64,000 bases of DNA from Polynucleobacter sp. MWH-UH25E (lineage in GTDB: Bacteria; Pseudomonadota; Gammaproteobacteria; Burkholderiales; Burkholderiaceae). Below, in pieces: positions 43,634 through 52,892 of this stretch. Location: positions 1,302,001-1,366,000 of the forward strand of contig NZ_CP061286.1 in the NCBI RefSeq assembly GCF_018687095.1, read 5' to 3'. The notes beneath the pieces were generated by a model. The model was not told where the DNA came from, made no database searches, and worked only from the letters and a program-made list of their open reading frames with translations. Positions within the stretch are counted from its first letter, which is position 1; each line of letters begins with the position of its first letter. The position numbers and the translations under genes were made by a program.

Positions 43634-44338
43634 ATGAGTGATACCCGTATATTTGAAATCTACCGTTACGATCCAGATGTCGATGCAGCGCCGCGTATGC
43701 AGCGCTATGAGTTAGAACTCACTGGTGAGCGTATGTTGTTAGATGCGTTGATTTCTTTGAAGAAACAAGACGAGACCATTTCTTATCGTCGTTCATGCCG
43801 TGAAGGTGTGTGTGGTTCAGACGCAATGAACATTAACGGTAAGAATGGTTTGGCTTGCTTGACCAATATGTTGACTTTGCCTAAGGTCATCACTTTGCGC
43901 CCATTGCCTGGTTTACCAGTTGTGCGCGATTTGATCGTCGATATGACTTTGTTCTTCAAGCAATATTTGTCGATCAAGCCTTACTTGGTAAATGACAATC
44001 CACCTCCAGAAAAAGAGCGTCTCCAGAGTCCTGAAGAGCGTGAAGAGTTAAACGGCTTGTATGAGTGCATCTTGTGCGCATCTTGCTCAACTTCATGCCC
44101 ATCCTTCTGGTGGAATCCAGATAAGTTTGTAGGTCCAGCTGGTTTGTTGCAGGCATATCGCTTTATTGCTGATAGCCGTGACGAAGAGACTTCTAAGCGT
44201 TTAGATAATCTTGAGGATCCTTACCGTTTATTCCGTTGCCATACCATCATGAATTGCGTGGACGTATGTCCTAAGCATTTGAATCCTACGAAGGCGATTG
44301 GCAAAATTAAGGAGTTGATGGTTCGTAGGGCAGTATGA
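43634..44338 (+). CDS. sdhB: Succinate dehydrogenase iron-sulfur subunit
   Basis: A 234-residue subunit with three Fe-S clusters. The 2Fe-2S ligands are in SCREGVCGSDAMNINGKNGLAC, and the 4Fe-4S and 3Fe-4S ligands in CILCASCSTSCPSFWW and CHTIMNCVDVCPKHLNP. It passes electrons from SdhA to the quinone site. The stop overlaps the sdhE start (ATGA). Confidence 0.97.
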   Translation: MSDTRIFEIYRYDPDVDAAPRMQRYELELTGERMLLDALISLKKQDETISYRRSCREGVCGSDAMNINGKNGLACLTNMLTLPKVITLRPLPGLPVVRDLIVDMTLFFKQYLSIKPYLVNDNPPPEKERLQSPEEREELNGLYECILCASCSTSCPSFWWNPDKFVGPAGLLQAYRFIADSRDEETSKRLDNLEDPYRLFRCHTIMNCVDVCPKHLNPTKAIGKIKELMVRRAV

Positions 44339-44604
44339 CCCTTGGAAATGCAGAGTTATATCGTTTAAAGAGTGACGCTCGAAGGGGCTTACTTGAGAAC
44401 GATTTAATTCTGCAGCGTTTCTTTGCTCGTTACGGCGATCAGTTAAGCGTAGAAGATGGAAAAGTATTAAGCCAGTTATTGGCCTTAGATGACAACGATT
44501 TGATGGATTTATTGATCGCTCGAAAAGATTCTGTGGCTGGATTGGAAAAAGAGATGCAGTCGGACTCTTTTAAAAAGATTTTGCAAAGGCTGAGAGAGAA
44601 GTAA
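44335..44604 (+). CDS. sdhE: Succinate dehydrogenase assembly factor SdhE
   Basis: An 89-residue protein of the SdhE/CptB/DUF339 family that promotes covalent attachment of FAD to SdhA. The signature RGLLENDLILQRFFARY resembles the RGxxE motif that contacts the flavoprotein. It overlaps sdhB by 4 bases and closes the sdh operon. Confidence 0.92.
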   Translation: MTLGNAELYRLKSDARRGLLENDLILQRFFARYGDQLSVEDGKVLSQLLALDDNDLMDLLIARKDSVAGLEKEMQSDSFKKILQRLREK

Positions 44605-44686
44605 TTCAGCACTTTGGTGCAGTAGCTGTGTAGGCGTGTGAGCGAAAAGTGTATTAATCATAATTTTGAATGACTAAGGATTAGAA

Positions 44687-46000
44687 ATGATTGAATCGGA
44701 CATCAAGGCAAAACTCTCGTTTTCGGATGGCACCCCAGATATTGATCTGCCAATTTACAAAGGGACTGTAGGTCCAGATGTAATCGACATTCGCAAGCTT
44801 TATGGTCAGACCGGTAAGTTCACTTACGATTCCGGCTTCCTTTCTACTGCGTCATGCAATAGCAAAATTACCTACATTGATGGTGATAAGGGTGAGTTGC
44901 TTTATCGTGGCTACCCAATTGAGGACTTGGCAGGCAAGTGCGACTTCTTGGAAGTTTGCTTCCTCTTGATCAATGGCGAATTGCCAAATGCTAAAGAGAA
45001 GAAAGACTTTGAAAATATGGTCATGCACCACACCATGGTTCATGAGCAGATGCAATTCTTCTTACGTGGCTTCCGCCGTGATGCTCATCCAATGTCTGTA
45101 TTGACTGGCTTGGTTGGTGCAATGGCTGCTTTCTATCATGATGAGATTGACTATAGCGATCCGTATGCGCGTGAAGTAGCGCAAATTCGCTTGATCGCGA
45201 AGATGCCAACTTTGGTAGCGATGGCATACAAATATTCAGTAGGACAACCATTTATCTATCCAGATAACTCTTTGTCTTACACCGCAAACTTTATGCGCAT
45301 GATGTTCGCAACACCTTGTGAAGAGTACAAAGTAAACCCAGTATTGGTTCGTGCTTTGGATCGCATCTTTACATTGCATGCAGACCATGAGCAAAACGCA
45401 TCGACTTCAACAGTGCGCTTGTGTGGTTCCTCGGGTACCAATCCATTTGCCGCAATTTCTGCTGGTATTGCTTGCTTATGGGGTCCTGCACACGGTGGCG
45501 CAAACGAAGCTTGCTTGCAAATGTTGAATGAGATTCAAGCTAAGGGTGGCGTAGATAAGATCCATGAATTTATCGCCCAAGTAAAAGATAAGAACTCAGG
45601 CGTTCGCTTGATGGGCTTTGGTCACCGTGTTTATAAGAACTTCGATCCACGTGCTAAATTGATGCGTGAAACTTGCTACGAAGTATTGAATGAGCTTGGC
45701 TTGCAAGATGATCCATTGTTCAAGTTGGCAATGACACTTGAGAAGATTGCATTGGAGGATGACTACTTTGTAAGCCGTAAGCTCTATCCAAACGTTGACT
45801 TCTACTCTGGTATCGTTCAGCGCGCACTTGGCATTCCAACTGAAATGTTCACTTGTATCTTTGCTTTGGCAAGAACGGTGGGCTGGATTGCTCAGTGGGA
45901 AGAGATGATCACGGATCCTGAGTATAAAATTGGGCGTCCACGTCAGTTGTACGTTGGCGAAACTTCACGCAAGGTTCCAGATATTTCTGCTCGTAAATAA
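44687..46000 (+). CDS. gltA: Citrate synthase
   Basis: A 437-residue type II (hexameric, NADH-sensitive type) citrate synthase that condenses acetyl-CoA with oxaloacetate. The catalytic histidine block LHADHEQNASTSTVRL, the GPAHGGANEA region and GFGHRVYKNFDPRA with Asp and His of the active site are all visible. It is 82 bases after sdhE, close enough for shared expression, although it may have its own promoter. Confidence 0.97.
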   Translation: MIESDIKAKLSFSDGTPDIDLPIYKGTVGPDVIDIRKLYGQTGKFTYDSGFLSTASCNSKITYIDGDKGELLYRGYPIEDLAGKCDFLEVCFLLINGELPNAKEKKDFENMVMHHTMVHEQMQFFLRGFRRDAHPMSVLTGLVGAMAAFYHDEIDYSDPYAREVAQIRLIAKMPTLVAMAYKYSVGQPFIYPDNSLSYTANFMRMMFATPCEEYKVNPVLVRALDRIFTLHADHEQNASTSTVRLCGSSGTNPFAAISAGIACLWGPAHGGANEACLQMLNEIQAKGGVDKIHEFIAQVKDKNSGVRLMGFGHRVYKNFDPRAKLMRETCYEVLNELGLQDDPLFKLAMTLEKIALEDDYFVSRKLYPNVDFYSGIVQRALGIPTEMFTCIFALARTVGWIAQWEEMITDPEYKIGRPRQLYVGETSRKVPDISARK

Positions 46001-46017
46001 AGGTTTTAAGGTCTCTC

Positions 46018-47427
46018 ATGTCTCGTACGCTTTATGACAAATTGTGGGATGACCACGTTGTTTACTCTGAAGAAGATGGCACAGCCACGATCTATATTGA
46101 TCGTCAATTGCTGCACGAGGTAACCAGTCCTCAGGCATTTGAAGGCCTTAATCTGGCTGGCCGTCCTGTTTGGCGCATCTCTGCCAACTTGGCTGTCTCT
46201 GATCACAATGTGCCAACGACTGACCGGAGCCAAGGAATTGCTGATCCTATTTCCAAGTTGCAAGTAGATACCTTGGATCAAAATTGTGATGCATTTGGTA
46301 TCACCCAATACAAGATGAATGACACCCGTCAGGGGATTGTTCACGTCATTGGCCCAGAGCAGGGCGCTACATTGCCTGGCATGACAGTGGTTTGCGGTGA
46401 TTCGCATACGAGTACCCACGGCGCATTTGGCGCCTTGGCATTTGGTATTGGTACATCTGAAGTCGAGCACGTTCTCGCTACTCAAACTTTGCTCATGAAA
46501 AAGAGCAAGAATATGTTGGTGCGTGTAGATGGACGCTTACAGCCAGGCGCTACTGCAAAAGATATCGTATTGGCTGTGATTGGTAAGATTGGTACGGCTG
46601 GTGGCACGGGTTACACCATTGAGTTTGCGGGTGAGGCTATTCGCAATCTCTCTATGGAAGGTCGTATGACCATCTGCAATATGGCAATTGAGGCTGGTGC
46701 ACGCTCTGGTTTAGTTGCGGTGGATGAGACAACGATTGAATATATTCAAGGTCGTCCTTATGCCCCTAAAGGGCCAGCTTTACTTCAGGCTTTGCAATAT
46801 TGGAGAACCTTGCATTCTGACGTTGATGCCAAATTCGATGCGGTTGTTGAATTACGCGCCGAAGAAATTGCCCCGCAAGTAACTTGGGGTACATCACCAG
46901 AGATGGTTCTCTCCATTAGCGACCGTGTTCCAGATCCAGGAAAAGAGCGTGATCCTAATAAACGCTCGGCGATTGAACGTGCTTTGGAATATATGAACCT
47001 CACTCCAAATACTCCGTTAAGCAGCATTATGGTCGATAAGGTGTTTATTGGTTCATGCACCAATAGTCGTATTGAGGATATTCGTGCAGCTGCAAAAGTG
47101 GTTGATCGTATTGGGAAAAAAGTGGCACCCAATATCAAGCTTGCATTAGTTGTTCCAGGCTCTGGTTTGGTAAAAGCCCAAGCAGAGCGTGAAGGCTTAG
47201 ATCGTATTTTCAAGGCTGCTGGCTTTGAATGGCGCGAACCTGGTTGCTCTATGTGTTTGGCCATGAACGCTGACCGTCTTGAGCCAGGAGAGCGCTGCGC
47301 CTCAACTTCGAATCGTAACTTTGAAGGCCGCCAAGGTAATGGTGGTCGCACTCACTTGGTAAGCCCAGCAATGGCTGCAGCTGCGGCAATTGAAGGTCAC
47401 TTTGTGGACGTTCGTAAGATTTCTTAA
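46018..47427 (+). CDS. leuC: 3-isopropylmalate dehydratase large subunit
   Basis: A 469-residue aconitase-like subunit that isomerises 2- to 3-isopropylmalate in leucine synthesis. Three 4Fe-4S cluster cysteines are in GSCTNSRIEDIR and PGCSMCLAMN; the DSHTSTHGAFGALAFGIGTSE block is diagnostic. The partner leuD is downstream with a small lipoprotein gene between them. The start lies 18 bases after gltA. Confidence 0.96.
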   Translation: MSRTLYDKLWDDHVVYSEEDGTATIYIDRQLLHEVTSPQAFEGLNLAGRPVWRISANLAVSDHNVPTTDRSQGIADPISKLQVDTLDQNCDAFGITQYKMNDTRQGIVHVIGPEQGATLPGMTVVCGDSHTSTHGAFGALAFGIGTSEVEHVLATQTLLMKKSKNMLVRVDGRLQPGATAKDIVLAVIGKIGTAGGTGYTIEFAGEAIRNLSMEGRMTICNMAIEAGARSGLVAVDETTIEYIQGRPYAPKGPALLQALQYWRTLHSDVDAKFDAVVELRAEEIAPQVTWGTSPEMVLSISDRVPDPGKERDPNKRSAIERALEYMNLTPNTPLSSIMVDKVFIGSCTNSRIEDIRAAAKVVDRIGKKVAPNIKLALVVPGSGLVKAQAEREGLDRIFKAAGFEWREPGCSMCLAMNADRLEPGERCASTSNRNFEGRQGNGGRTHLVSPAMAAAAAIEGHFVDVRKIS

Positions 47428-47437
47428 GGGTGATTCA

Positions 47438-47647
47438 ATGAAATTTTCTCCAGTTTCCCTAATTGCTAGATTGACTATTGTTGGCATCATTGGATTGGTG
47501 ATTGCGGCCTGCACTAGCACCTTCGAAGGTATGGGAAAAGATTTGCAAACCATGGGTAATGCGATGGGTGGCTCTGGCGCAAACACAACTCAACAAAATC
47601 AATCGCAGACTCAGGGTAAAGATGTTGTTGTTACTCCTGTGAAGTAA
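47438..47647 (+). CDS. Entericidin-like small lipoprotein
   Basis: A 69-residue protein. A hydrophobic helix (LTIVGIIGLVI) leads into the lipobox VIAACTS (Cys near residue 25), then FEGMGKDLQTMGNAMGG, typical of entericidin A/B-like lipoproteins. The C-terminus is Gln/Asn-rich. Entericidins are small membrane lipoproteins; their role outside the E. coli ecnAB pair is unclear. The ATG at 47438 follows GGGTG and lies 10 bases after leuC; a longer frame from 47390 overlaps leuC and is rejected. Confidence 0.8.
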   Translation: MKFSPVSLIARLTIVGIIGLVIAACTSTFEGMGKDLQTMGNAMGGSGANTTQQNQSQTQGKDVVVTPVK

Positions 47648-47683
47648 GAAGATTTAGATTAAATATTTAGCGAAGTCAGAATT

Positions 47684-48331
47684 ATGGAAAAATTTACGGT
47701 ATACAAAGGACTAGTTGCTCCACTCAATCGGGAGAACGTGGATACCGACGCGATTATTCCAAAGCAGTTTTTAAAGTCAATTAAGAAAACTGGCTTTGGC
47801 CAAAACTTATTTGATGAGTGGCGTTATCTTGATCATGGTGAACCTGGTCAAGATTGCAGTAAGCGCCCAGTGAACCCTGATTTTGTTTTAAACCAAGCCC
47901 GTTACAAAGGTGCCGGCATTTTGTTAGCACGCAAGAACTTTGGCTGCGGTAGCTCTCGTGAACATGCTCCTTGGGCTTTGGATCAATTCGGCTTTAGAGC
48001 GGTTATTGCCCCTAGTTTTGCAGACATTTTCTATAACAACTGCTTTAAGAATGGTCTTTTGCCTATCGTTTTGAGCGAACTTCAAGTGGATCATCTCTTT
48101 AACGAGACCATGGCTTTTAGCGGATACCAGCTCACAATCGATTTAGAGGCCCAGCAGGTTATTACCCCCGATGGCACCGCTTATAGCTTTGAAGTAGCCC
48201 CATTCAGAAAATATTGCCTCCTGAACGGTTTGGACGATATTGGCTTAACTCTGCGCCATGCAGATAAAATTAAGGCTTTTGAAGCCGAGCGCATTCTGAG
48301 GATGCCTTGGCTGGCAACCCAGTTGCCCTAA
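47684..48331 (+). CDS. leuD: 3-isopropylmalate dehydratase small subunit
   Basis: A 215-residue swivel-domain partner of LeuC. It begins FTVYKGLVAPLNRENVDTDAIIPKQFLKS and has the conserved GCGSSREHAPWAL and NNCFKNGLLPI blocks. It forms the heterodimeric isomerase with LeuC. It is 36 bases after the lipoprotein gene and 23 before leuB. Confidence 0.96.
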   Translation: MEKFTVYKGLVAPLNRENVDTDAIIPKQFLKSIKKTGFGQNLFDEWRYLDHGEPGQDCSKRPVNPDFVLNQARYKGAGILLARKNFGCGSSREHAPWALDQFGFRAVIAPSFADIFYNNCFKNGLLPIVLSELQVDHLFNETMAFSGYQLTIDLEAQQVITPDGTAYSFEVAPFRKYCLLNGLDDIGLTLRHADKIKAFEAERILRMPWLATQLP

Positions 48332-48354
48332 TTTGTTGATTTAAAGGCCTTTTC

Positions 48355-49425
48355 ATGAAAATTGCAGTTCTCCCGGGCGATGGGATCGGCCCGGAAATCG
48401 TTGCTCAAGCCGTCCGTGTTCTCAAAGCGCTGGGCCCAAAGTTTGATTTGGAAGAAGCCCCTGTGGGTGGTGCTGCCTATGACGTAGCAGGGCATCCATT
48501 GCCGCCAGCAACTCTTGAGTTGGCTAAGAAGGCTGACGCCATTTTATTTGGTGCTGTTGGTGATTGGAAATACGACTCACTCGCCCGTGAATTGCGTCCT
48601 GAACAAGCGATCTTAGGTTTACGCAAACATCTGGAGTTATTTGCCAACTTTAGGCCTGCGATTTGCTATCCAGAGTTGACTGCAGCTTCAAGCTTAAAGC
48701 CAGAAATTATTGGCGGTCTCGATATTTTGATTGTGCGAGAGCTCAACGGCGACATTTACTTCGGTCAGCCACGTGGTATTCGTTCCTCTGAGTTGCCTTT
48801 ATTTAAAGGTGCGCGTGAGGGCTTTGACACAATGCACTATAGCGAGCCCGAAGTAGAGCGTATTGGACGTGTTGCATTTGAAGCGGCGCAAAAACGTGGC
48901 AAGAAAGTATGCAGTGTTGATAAGGCGAATGTGCTGGAAACATCACAGTTATGGCGCGAAGTCATGATTCGGGTTTCCAAAGATTATCCTGACGTAGAGC
49001 TGTCTCATATGTATGTCGACAATGCTGCAATGCAGCTGGTGAAAGCGCCAAAAGCCTTTGACGTTGTTGTGACTGGTAATCTGTTTGGCGATATTTTGTC
49101 TGATGAGGCTGCAATGTTGACAGGTTCAATTGGTATGCTGCCTTCCGCATCTTTAGATAAGAACAACAAAGGCTTGTATGAGCCAAGCCATGGCTCTGCT
49201 CCTGACATCGCTGGCAAGGGAATTGCTAATCCATTGGCAACTATTTTGTCGGCAGCGATGATGTTGCGTTACTCATTGGGGATGCCGGTTGAAGCTGATC
49301 GTATTGAGAAAGCGGTTCAGAAGGTATTGGCTCAAGGTTTGCGTACTGCGGATATTTACACTGAGGGCAAGAAAAAAGTGTCAACGGTAGAGATGGGTGA
49401 TGCAGTTGTAGCAGCGCTTGCGTAA
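48355..49425 (+). CDS. leuB: 3-isopropylmalate dehydrogenase
   Basis: A 356-residue NAD-dependent beta-decarboxylating dehydrogenase of leucine synthesis. Landmarks are MKIAVLPGDGIGPEIV, the substrate-binding RELNGDIYFGQPR, and GNLFGDILSDEAAMLTGSIGMLPSAS, with EPSHGSAPDIAGKGIANP binding the cofactor. It completes the leuC-leuD-leuB set. Confidence 0.97.
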   Translation: MKIAVLPGDGIGPEIVAQAVRVLKALGPKFDLEEAPVGGAAYDVAGHPLPPATLELAKKADAILFGAVGDWKYDSLARELRPEQAILGLRKHLELFANFRPAICYPELTAASSLKPEIIGGLDILIVRELNGDIYFGQPRGIRSSELPLFKGAREGFDTMHYSEPEVERIGRVAFEAAQKRGKKVCSVDKANVLETSQLWREVMIRVSKDYPDVELSHMYVDNAAMQLVKAPKAFDVVVTGNLFGDILSDEAAMLTGSIGMLPSASLDKNNKGLYEPSHGSAPDIAGKGIANPLATILSAAMMLRYSLGMPVEADRIEKAVQKVLAQGLRTADIYTEGKKKVSTVEMGDAVVAALA

Positions 49426-49485
49426 GAAGTAAAAAAAGAAGATAGAAATTAAAGAGTAGTCAAATTCACTAAATAGTTGATGATC

Positions 49486-50643
49486 ATGGCAAATACAAAA
49501 ACACCTTTGGTAGGTTTAGTTGGCTGGCGCGGAATGGTTGGTAGCGTTCTGATGGAACGTATGCTTGCCGAAAAAGATTTTGATCTGATTGAGCCGGTTT
49601 TCTTTAGCACCAGTCAAGCTGGTGGCGAAGTCCCTTTGTTAAATGGTCAAAAAGTAACTAAGAGTGAAAGCACTCTTCAAGATGCCAATGACATTAAGGC
49701 ACTATCTCGTTGCGACATCATTTTGACTTGTCAGGGTGGTGATTACACCAATGAAATTTTTCCTAAACTGCGCGCTGCAGGCTGGAATGGCCACTGGATT
49801 GACGCTGCTAGCGCATTGCGGATGAAGGATGATGCGGTATTGATCTTGGATCCAGTAAATCGTCCTGTAATCGATAAAGCCTTAGCTGCTGGTGGTAAGA
49901 ACTGGATTGGCAGCAACTGCACAGTAAGCTTGATGATGATGGCTATGGGTGGTCTTGTTAAGGCAGACATGGTTGAGTGGATTAGCGCCATGACCTATCA
50001 AGCTGCTTCTGGTGCTGGCGCGCAAAATATGCGTGAGTTGCTTTTGCAAATGGGTGCATTGCGCGACAGCGTTGCCGCTGAATTAGCTGATCCTTCTTCT
50101 TGGATTTTGGATATCGATCGCAAAGTAACTGAAACATTGCGCTCTGCGGATTTTCCAAAAAAGAATTTCCGAAATACCGCTTTAGCTGGTAGCTTGATTC
50201 CATGGATCGATGTACCTGTAGAAAATGGCCAAACCAAGGAAGAGTGGAAGGGTGGCGCTGAGTTCAATAAGATTCTTGGCCGTCCTGCATTCCGCACTCC
50301 AGGTAGCATTCCAATCGATGGTTTGTGTGTTCGTGTTGGCGCGATGCGTTGTCATTCACAAGGCCTCACAGTGAAGCTGAAGAAAGATATTCCACTTAAA
50401 GAAATCGAAACCATCTTGGCGAATGATAATCAATGGGTGAAAGTCGTTCCCAATGTTCGCGAAACTACTGAGCGTGATTTATCGCCTGCAGCAGTGAGCG
50501 GGACTTTAACAGTGCCAATTGGACGCCTCCATAAATTGGCAATGGGACCCGAGTACCTTGGCGCATTTACGGTTGGGGACCAGTTGTTGTGGGGTGCAGC
50601 CGAACCTTTGCGTCGCATGCTTCGCATCTTGTTAGAAAATTAA
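49486..50643 (+). CDS. asd: Aspartate-semialdehyde dehydrogenase
   Basis: A 385-residue enzyme (from ATG 49486) that reduces aspartyl phosphate to the semialdehyde for Lys, Met and Thr synthesis. NADP-binding VGWRGMVGSVLMERM is at the start, the active-site Cys lies in GSNCTVSLMMMAMGG, and the HSQGLTVKL segment holds the general acid histidine. An ATG at 49480 and TTG at 49477 are also in frame; none has a strong ribosome site, so the start is uncertain by two residues or so. Confidence 0.95.
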   Translation: MANTKTPLVGLVGWRGMVGSVLMERMLAEKDFDLIEPVFFSTSQAGGEVPLLNGQKVTKSESTLQDANDIKALSRCDIILTCQGGDYTNEIFPKLRAAGWNGHWIDAASALRMKDDAVLILDPVNRPVIDKALAAGGKNWIGSNCTVSLMMMAMGGLVKADMVEWISAMTYQAASGAGAQNMRELLLQMGALRDSVAAELADPSSWILDIDRKVTETLRSADFPKKNFRNTALAGSLIPWIDVPVENGQTKEEWKGGAEFNKILGRPAFRTPGSIPIDGLCVRVGAMRCHSQGLTVKLKKDIPLKEIETILANDNQWVKVVPNVRETTERDLSPAAVSGTLTVPIGRLHKLAMGPEYLGAFTVGDQLLWGAAEPLRRMLRILLEN

Positions 50644-50651
50644 TTTCTTTG

Positions 50652-52037
50652 ATGTTGCGCAAGTCCCAACCTAGCTTTCTAAAAGCACTTTGCTTTATAT
50701 GGCTTAGTTGGGCCTGTTCAGTCTGGGCGGTATCCTTTGGATCGCCTCAGCTGCAATCACGTCCAGGCGAGCCACTGCGCGTTGAGATTCCGATTCGGAT
50801 CAGCGCGGATGAACAGGGCGCCCTAGAGTCTTTGAAGGTGACGCTGCCTAATAAAGCGACCTATGAGCGCACAGGTGCTTCACAAAAAATATTAGATTTA
50901 AATCCGCAGGCGATGGTCTATCGCAATCGCCAAGAACAATTGATGGTCTTGGTAGAGACAGTCAATTCCGTACCAATGACAGATGATCCTTTTTTGGATG
51001 TTCTGGTAAACCTCGCTTGGGCCAGCGGTAGCATTACAAAGACATTCACATTGCTAGTGGGTGATGCGCAGAAGGTGCTGGTAAAGCCTGGTCAGACCTT
51101 GTCGGAAATTGCTGCTTTGATGGCTCCGCAATTAGAGGGAGCAACGCTTGATCAAACCATCATGGCACTATATAAAGCTAACCCAGATGCGTTTGCTAGC
51201 GGCAGTATTAACCGCCTAGCCGCAGGTGCTGAGCTTAATAGACCGAGTCAAGCACTCCTGCGTTCTATCAGCCCTGCAGAGGCTAATCAGTTTGTAGCGC
51301 AAGCAAATGAGGAGTGGCGCTCTGAGCAGGATGCTAAAACAGGTCAAGGTGGCGGTAAGTCTGCTGCAAATAAATCAGCAGAATCATCCGCCCGAGATCG
51401 TCTGAAGATTGGTTCCAGTGCTGAAGGCAGTGATCAAGAGCGTCGCTATACCGAAAATCTAGTTGCCCAAGAAAAAGAATTAGAGCTGGCGAAAGCGCGC
51501 GTGGCTGAGCTAGAAAAAAATATCGCTGACTTGCAGCGCTTGCTTGATCAATCTAAAGAGAAAAAAGCGGTTGATAATAATTTTGGTCTTGGTGGCTTCG
51601 GCCCTGCCATTTTGGCAATTACTCTGATAACGCTTACAGGACTGTTATTGTGGGGATTAGCTCGACACGCTCGTCGTTCTGAGAATCCGATTCATAAGGA
51701 AGTCGAGTCCCCAGTTGCTTCTCCCGTTCAAGTAAATACAGGTTCCTCTGCATTTGAAATGCCTGAGCGTGCGAAAGCTTTGTTTGCAGGTATAGATTTA
51801 GATTTAACCAAACCTGTAAAGGCTGTTGAACAGACATCAATTGAGTTAACCCCAAATCCTTTGGCGGATACTTTGCGCGTCAAGCTCAATCTTGCACGTG
51901 CATATATCACCATCGAAGATTTTTCTGCGGCTAAAAAGTCGCTAGAAGAAGTATTGCGTGTAAGTAATACAGTGGATCCGGCAATCACGATTGAAGCCCA
52001 GGGCTTGTTGTCGGAACTCGCGCATCGTCAATCCTAA
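50652..52037 (+). CDS. fimV: Short FimV-like protein with LysM domain
   Basis: A 461-residue envelope protein. A signal peptide (about 1-28) leads to the FimV N-terminal domain (SFGSPQLQSRPGEPLRVEIPI) and a LysM-type peptidoglycan-binding segment (LVKPGQTLSEIAALM). Then come a Lys/Ser-rich stretch, a coiled coil, one transmembrane helix (ILAITLITLTGLLLWGL) and a short FimV C-terminal TPR-like domain ending LLSELAHRQS. FimV organises the polar pilus and twitching machinery. It is much shorter than the roughly 900-residue Pseudomonas protein. The ATG at 50652 is the first after the asd stop. Confidence 0.88.
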   Translation: MLRKSQPSFLKALCFIWLSWACSVWAVSFGSPQLQSRPGEPLRVEIPIRISADEQGALESLKVTLPNKATYERTGASQKILDLNPQAMVYRNRQEQLMVLVETVNSVPMTDDPFLDVLVNLAWASGSITKTFTLLVGDAQKVLVKPGQTLSEIAALMAPQLEGATLDQTIMALYKANPDAFASGSINRLAAGAELNRPSQALLRSISPAEANQFVAQANEEWRSEQDAKTGQGGGKSAANKSAESSARDRLKIGSSAEGSDQERRYTENLVAQEKELELAKARVAELEKNIADLQRLLDQSKEKKAVDNNFGLGGFGPAILAITLITLTGLLLWGLARHARRSENPIHKEVESPVASPVQVNTGSSAFEMPERAKALFAGIDLDLTKPVKAVEQTSIELTPNPLADTLRVKLNLARAYITIEDFSAAKKSLEEVLRVSNTVDPAITIEAQGLLSELAHRQS

Positions 52038-52045
52038 GGCGGACA

Positions 52046-52876
52046 ATGCGAATCGCGCTGGGTCTTCAATACGACGGTAGCCCATATTCAGGCTGGCAGC
52101 TCCAGCCTAAGCAAGTCACCATTCAGGGTGAGCTCGAAAAGGCAATCGCGGGATTTATTGGGGAATCAGTCAACAAAGATGGGCCTGTTCAAACGATCAC
52201 AGCGGGGAGAACAGATTCAGGTGTTCATGCCCTAGGGCAGGTAGTTCATTTTGATACACAGGTGGAGCGAGAGATGTTCTCTTGGGTAAGGGGAGTTAAC
52301 TCCTATTTGCCAAAGTCGATTGTGGTGAACTGGGCTACCGAAGTCTCAGAAGAATTTAGTGCGCGCTTTAGCGCAAGCGAGCGCACATACATCTATGCTT
52401 TGCATGCAGGTCCATGCAGTTCGCCCATGATGAATGAGAGAGCTGGTTATGTCATGCTGCCTCCCGATATATGGTTTGATGTTGAAGCGATGCGTGAAGC
52501 TGCGACTTGTCTTATCGGCGAACATGACTTCAGCTCGTTTAGGTCTTCAGAGTGTCAAAGTAAAACGCCAGTTAAAACGATGTATTCCATTGACATCGTT
52601 TCTGAAGAACCTTGGCTATATTTCAAAATTCGGGGAAATGCTTTTTTGCACCACATGGTCCGTAATTTAGTGGGCTCATTTTTGATGATTGGTCGAGGAA
52701 AAAGAAAACCAGAGTGGATGGCTGAGGTTCTAGCGGCAAAAGACCGACAACTTGCTGCCCCTACGTTTATGCCGGATGGGCTGTATTTGGCCAAAATTAC
52801 CTATCCAGAGGAGTTTGGCATTCCAGGACCATGGTTAAGGAATTCTTGGCTCCCAAAGAGCTTGATTGAGGCTTAA
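52046..52876 (+). CDS. truA: tRNA pseudouridine(38-40) synthase
   Basis: A 276-residue enzyme that makes pseudouridine at tRNA positions 38-40. The catalytic aspartate is in AGRTDSGVHALGQVVHF, with YDGSPYSGWQLQP at the start and RGNAFLHHMVRNLVG in the C-terminal half. It follows fimV by 8 bases and precedes trpF, a conserved order in Burkholderiales. Confidence 0.96.
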   Translation: MRIALGLQYDGSPYSGWQLQPKQVTIQGELEKAIAGFIGESVNKDGPVQTITAGRTDSGVHALGQVVHFDTQVEREMFSWVRGVNSYLPKSIVVNWATEVSEEFSARFSASERTYIYALHAGPCSSPMMNERAGYVMLPPDIWFDVEAMREAATCLIGEHDFSSFRSSECQSKTPVKTMYSIDIVSEEPWLYFKIRGNAFLHHMVRNLVGSFLMIGRGKRKPEWMAEVLAAKDRQLAAPTFMPDGLYLAKITYPEEFGIPGPWLRNSWLPKSLIEA

Positions 52877-52892
52877 GCCTTATTATTGACCC

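Noticed and set aside
44605..44686. Promoter for gltA in the gap after sdhE.
   Set aside because: CATAAT is present but no acceptable -35 hexamer is found at the right distance.
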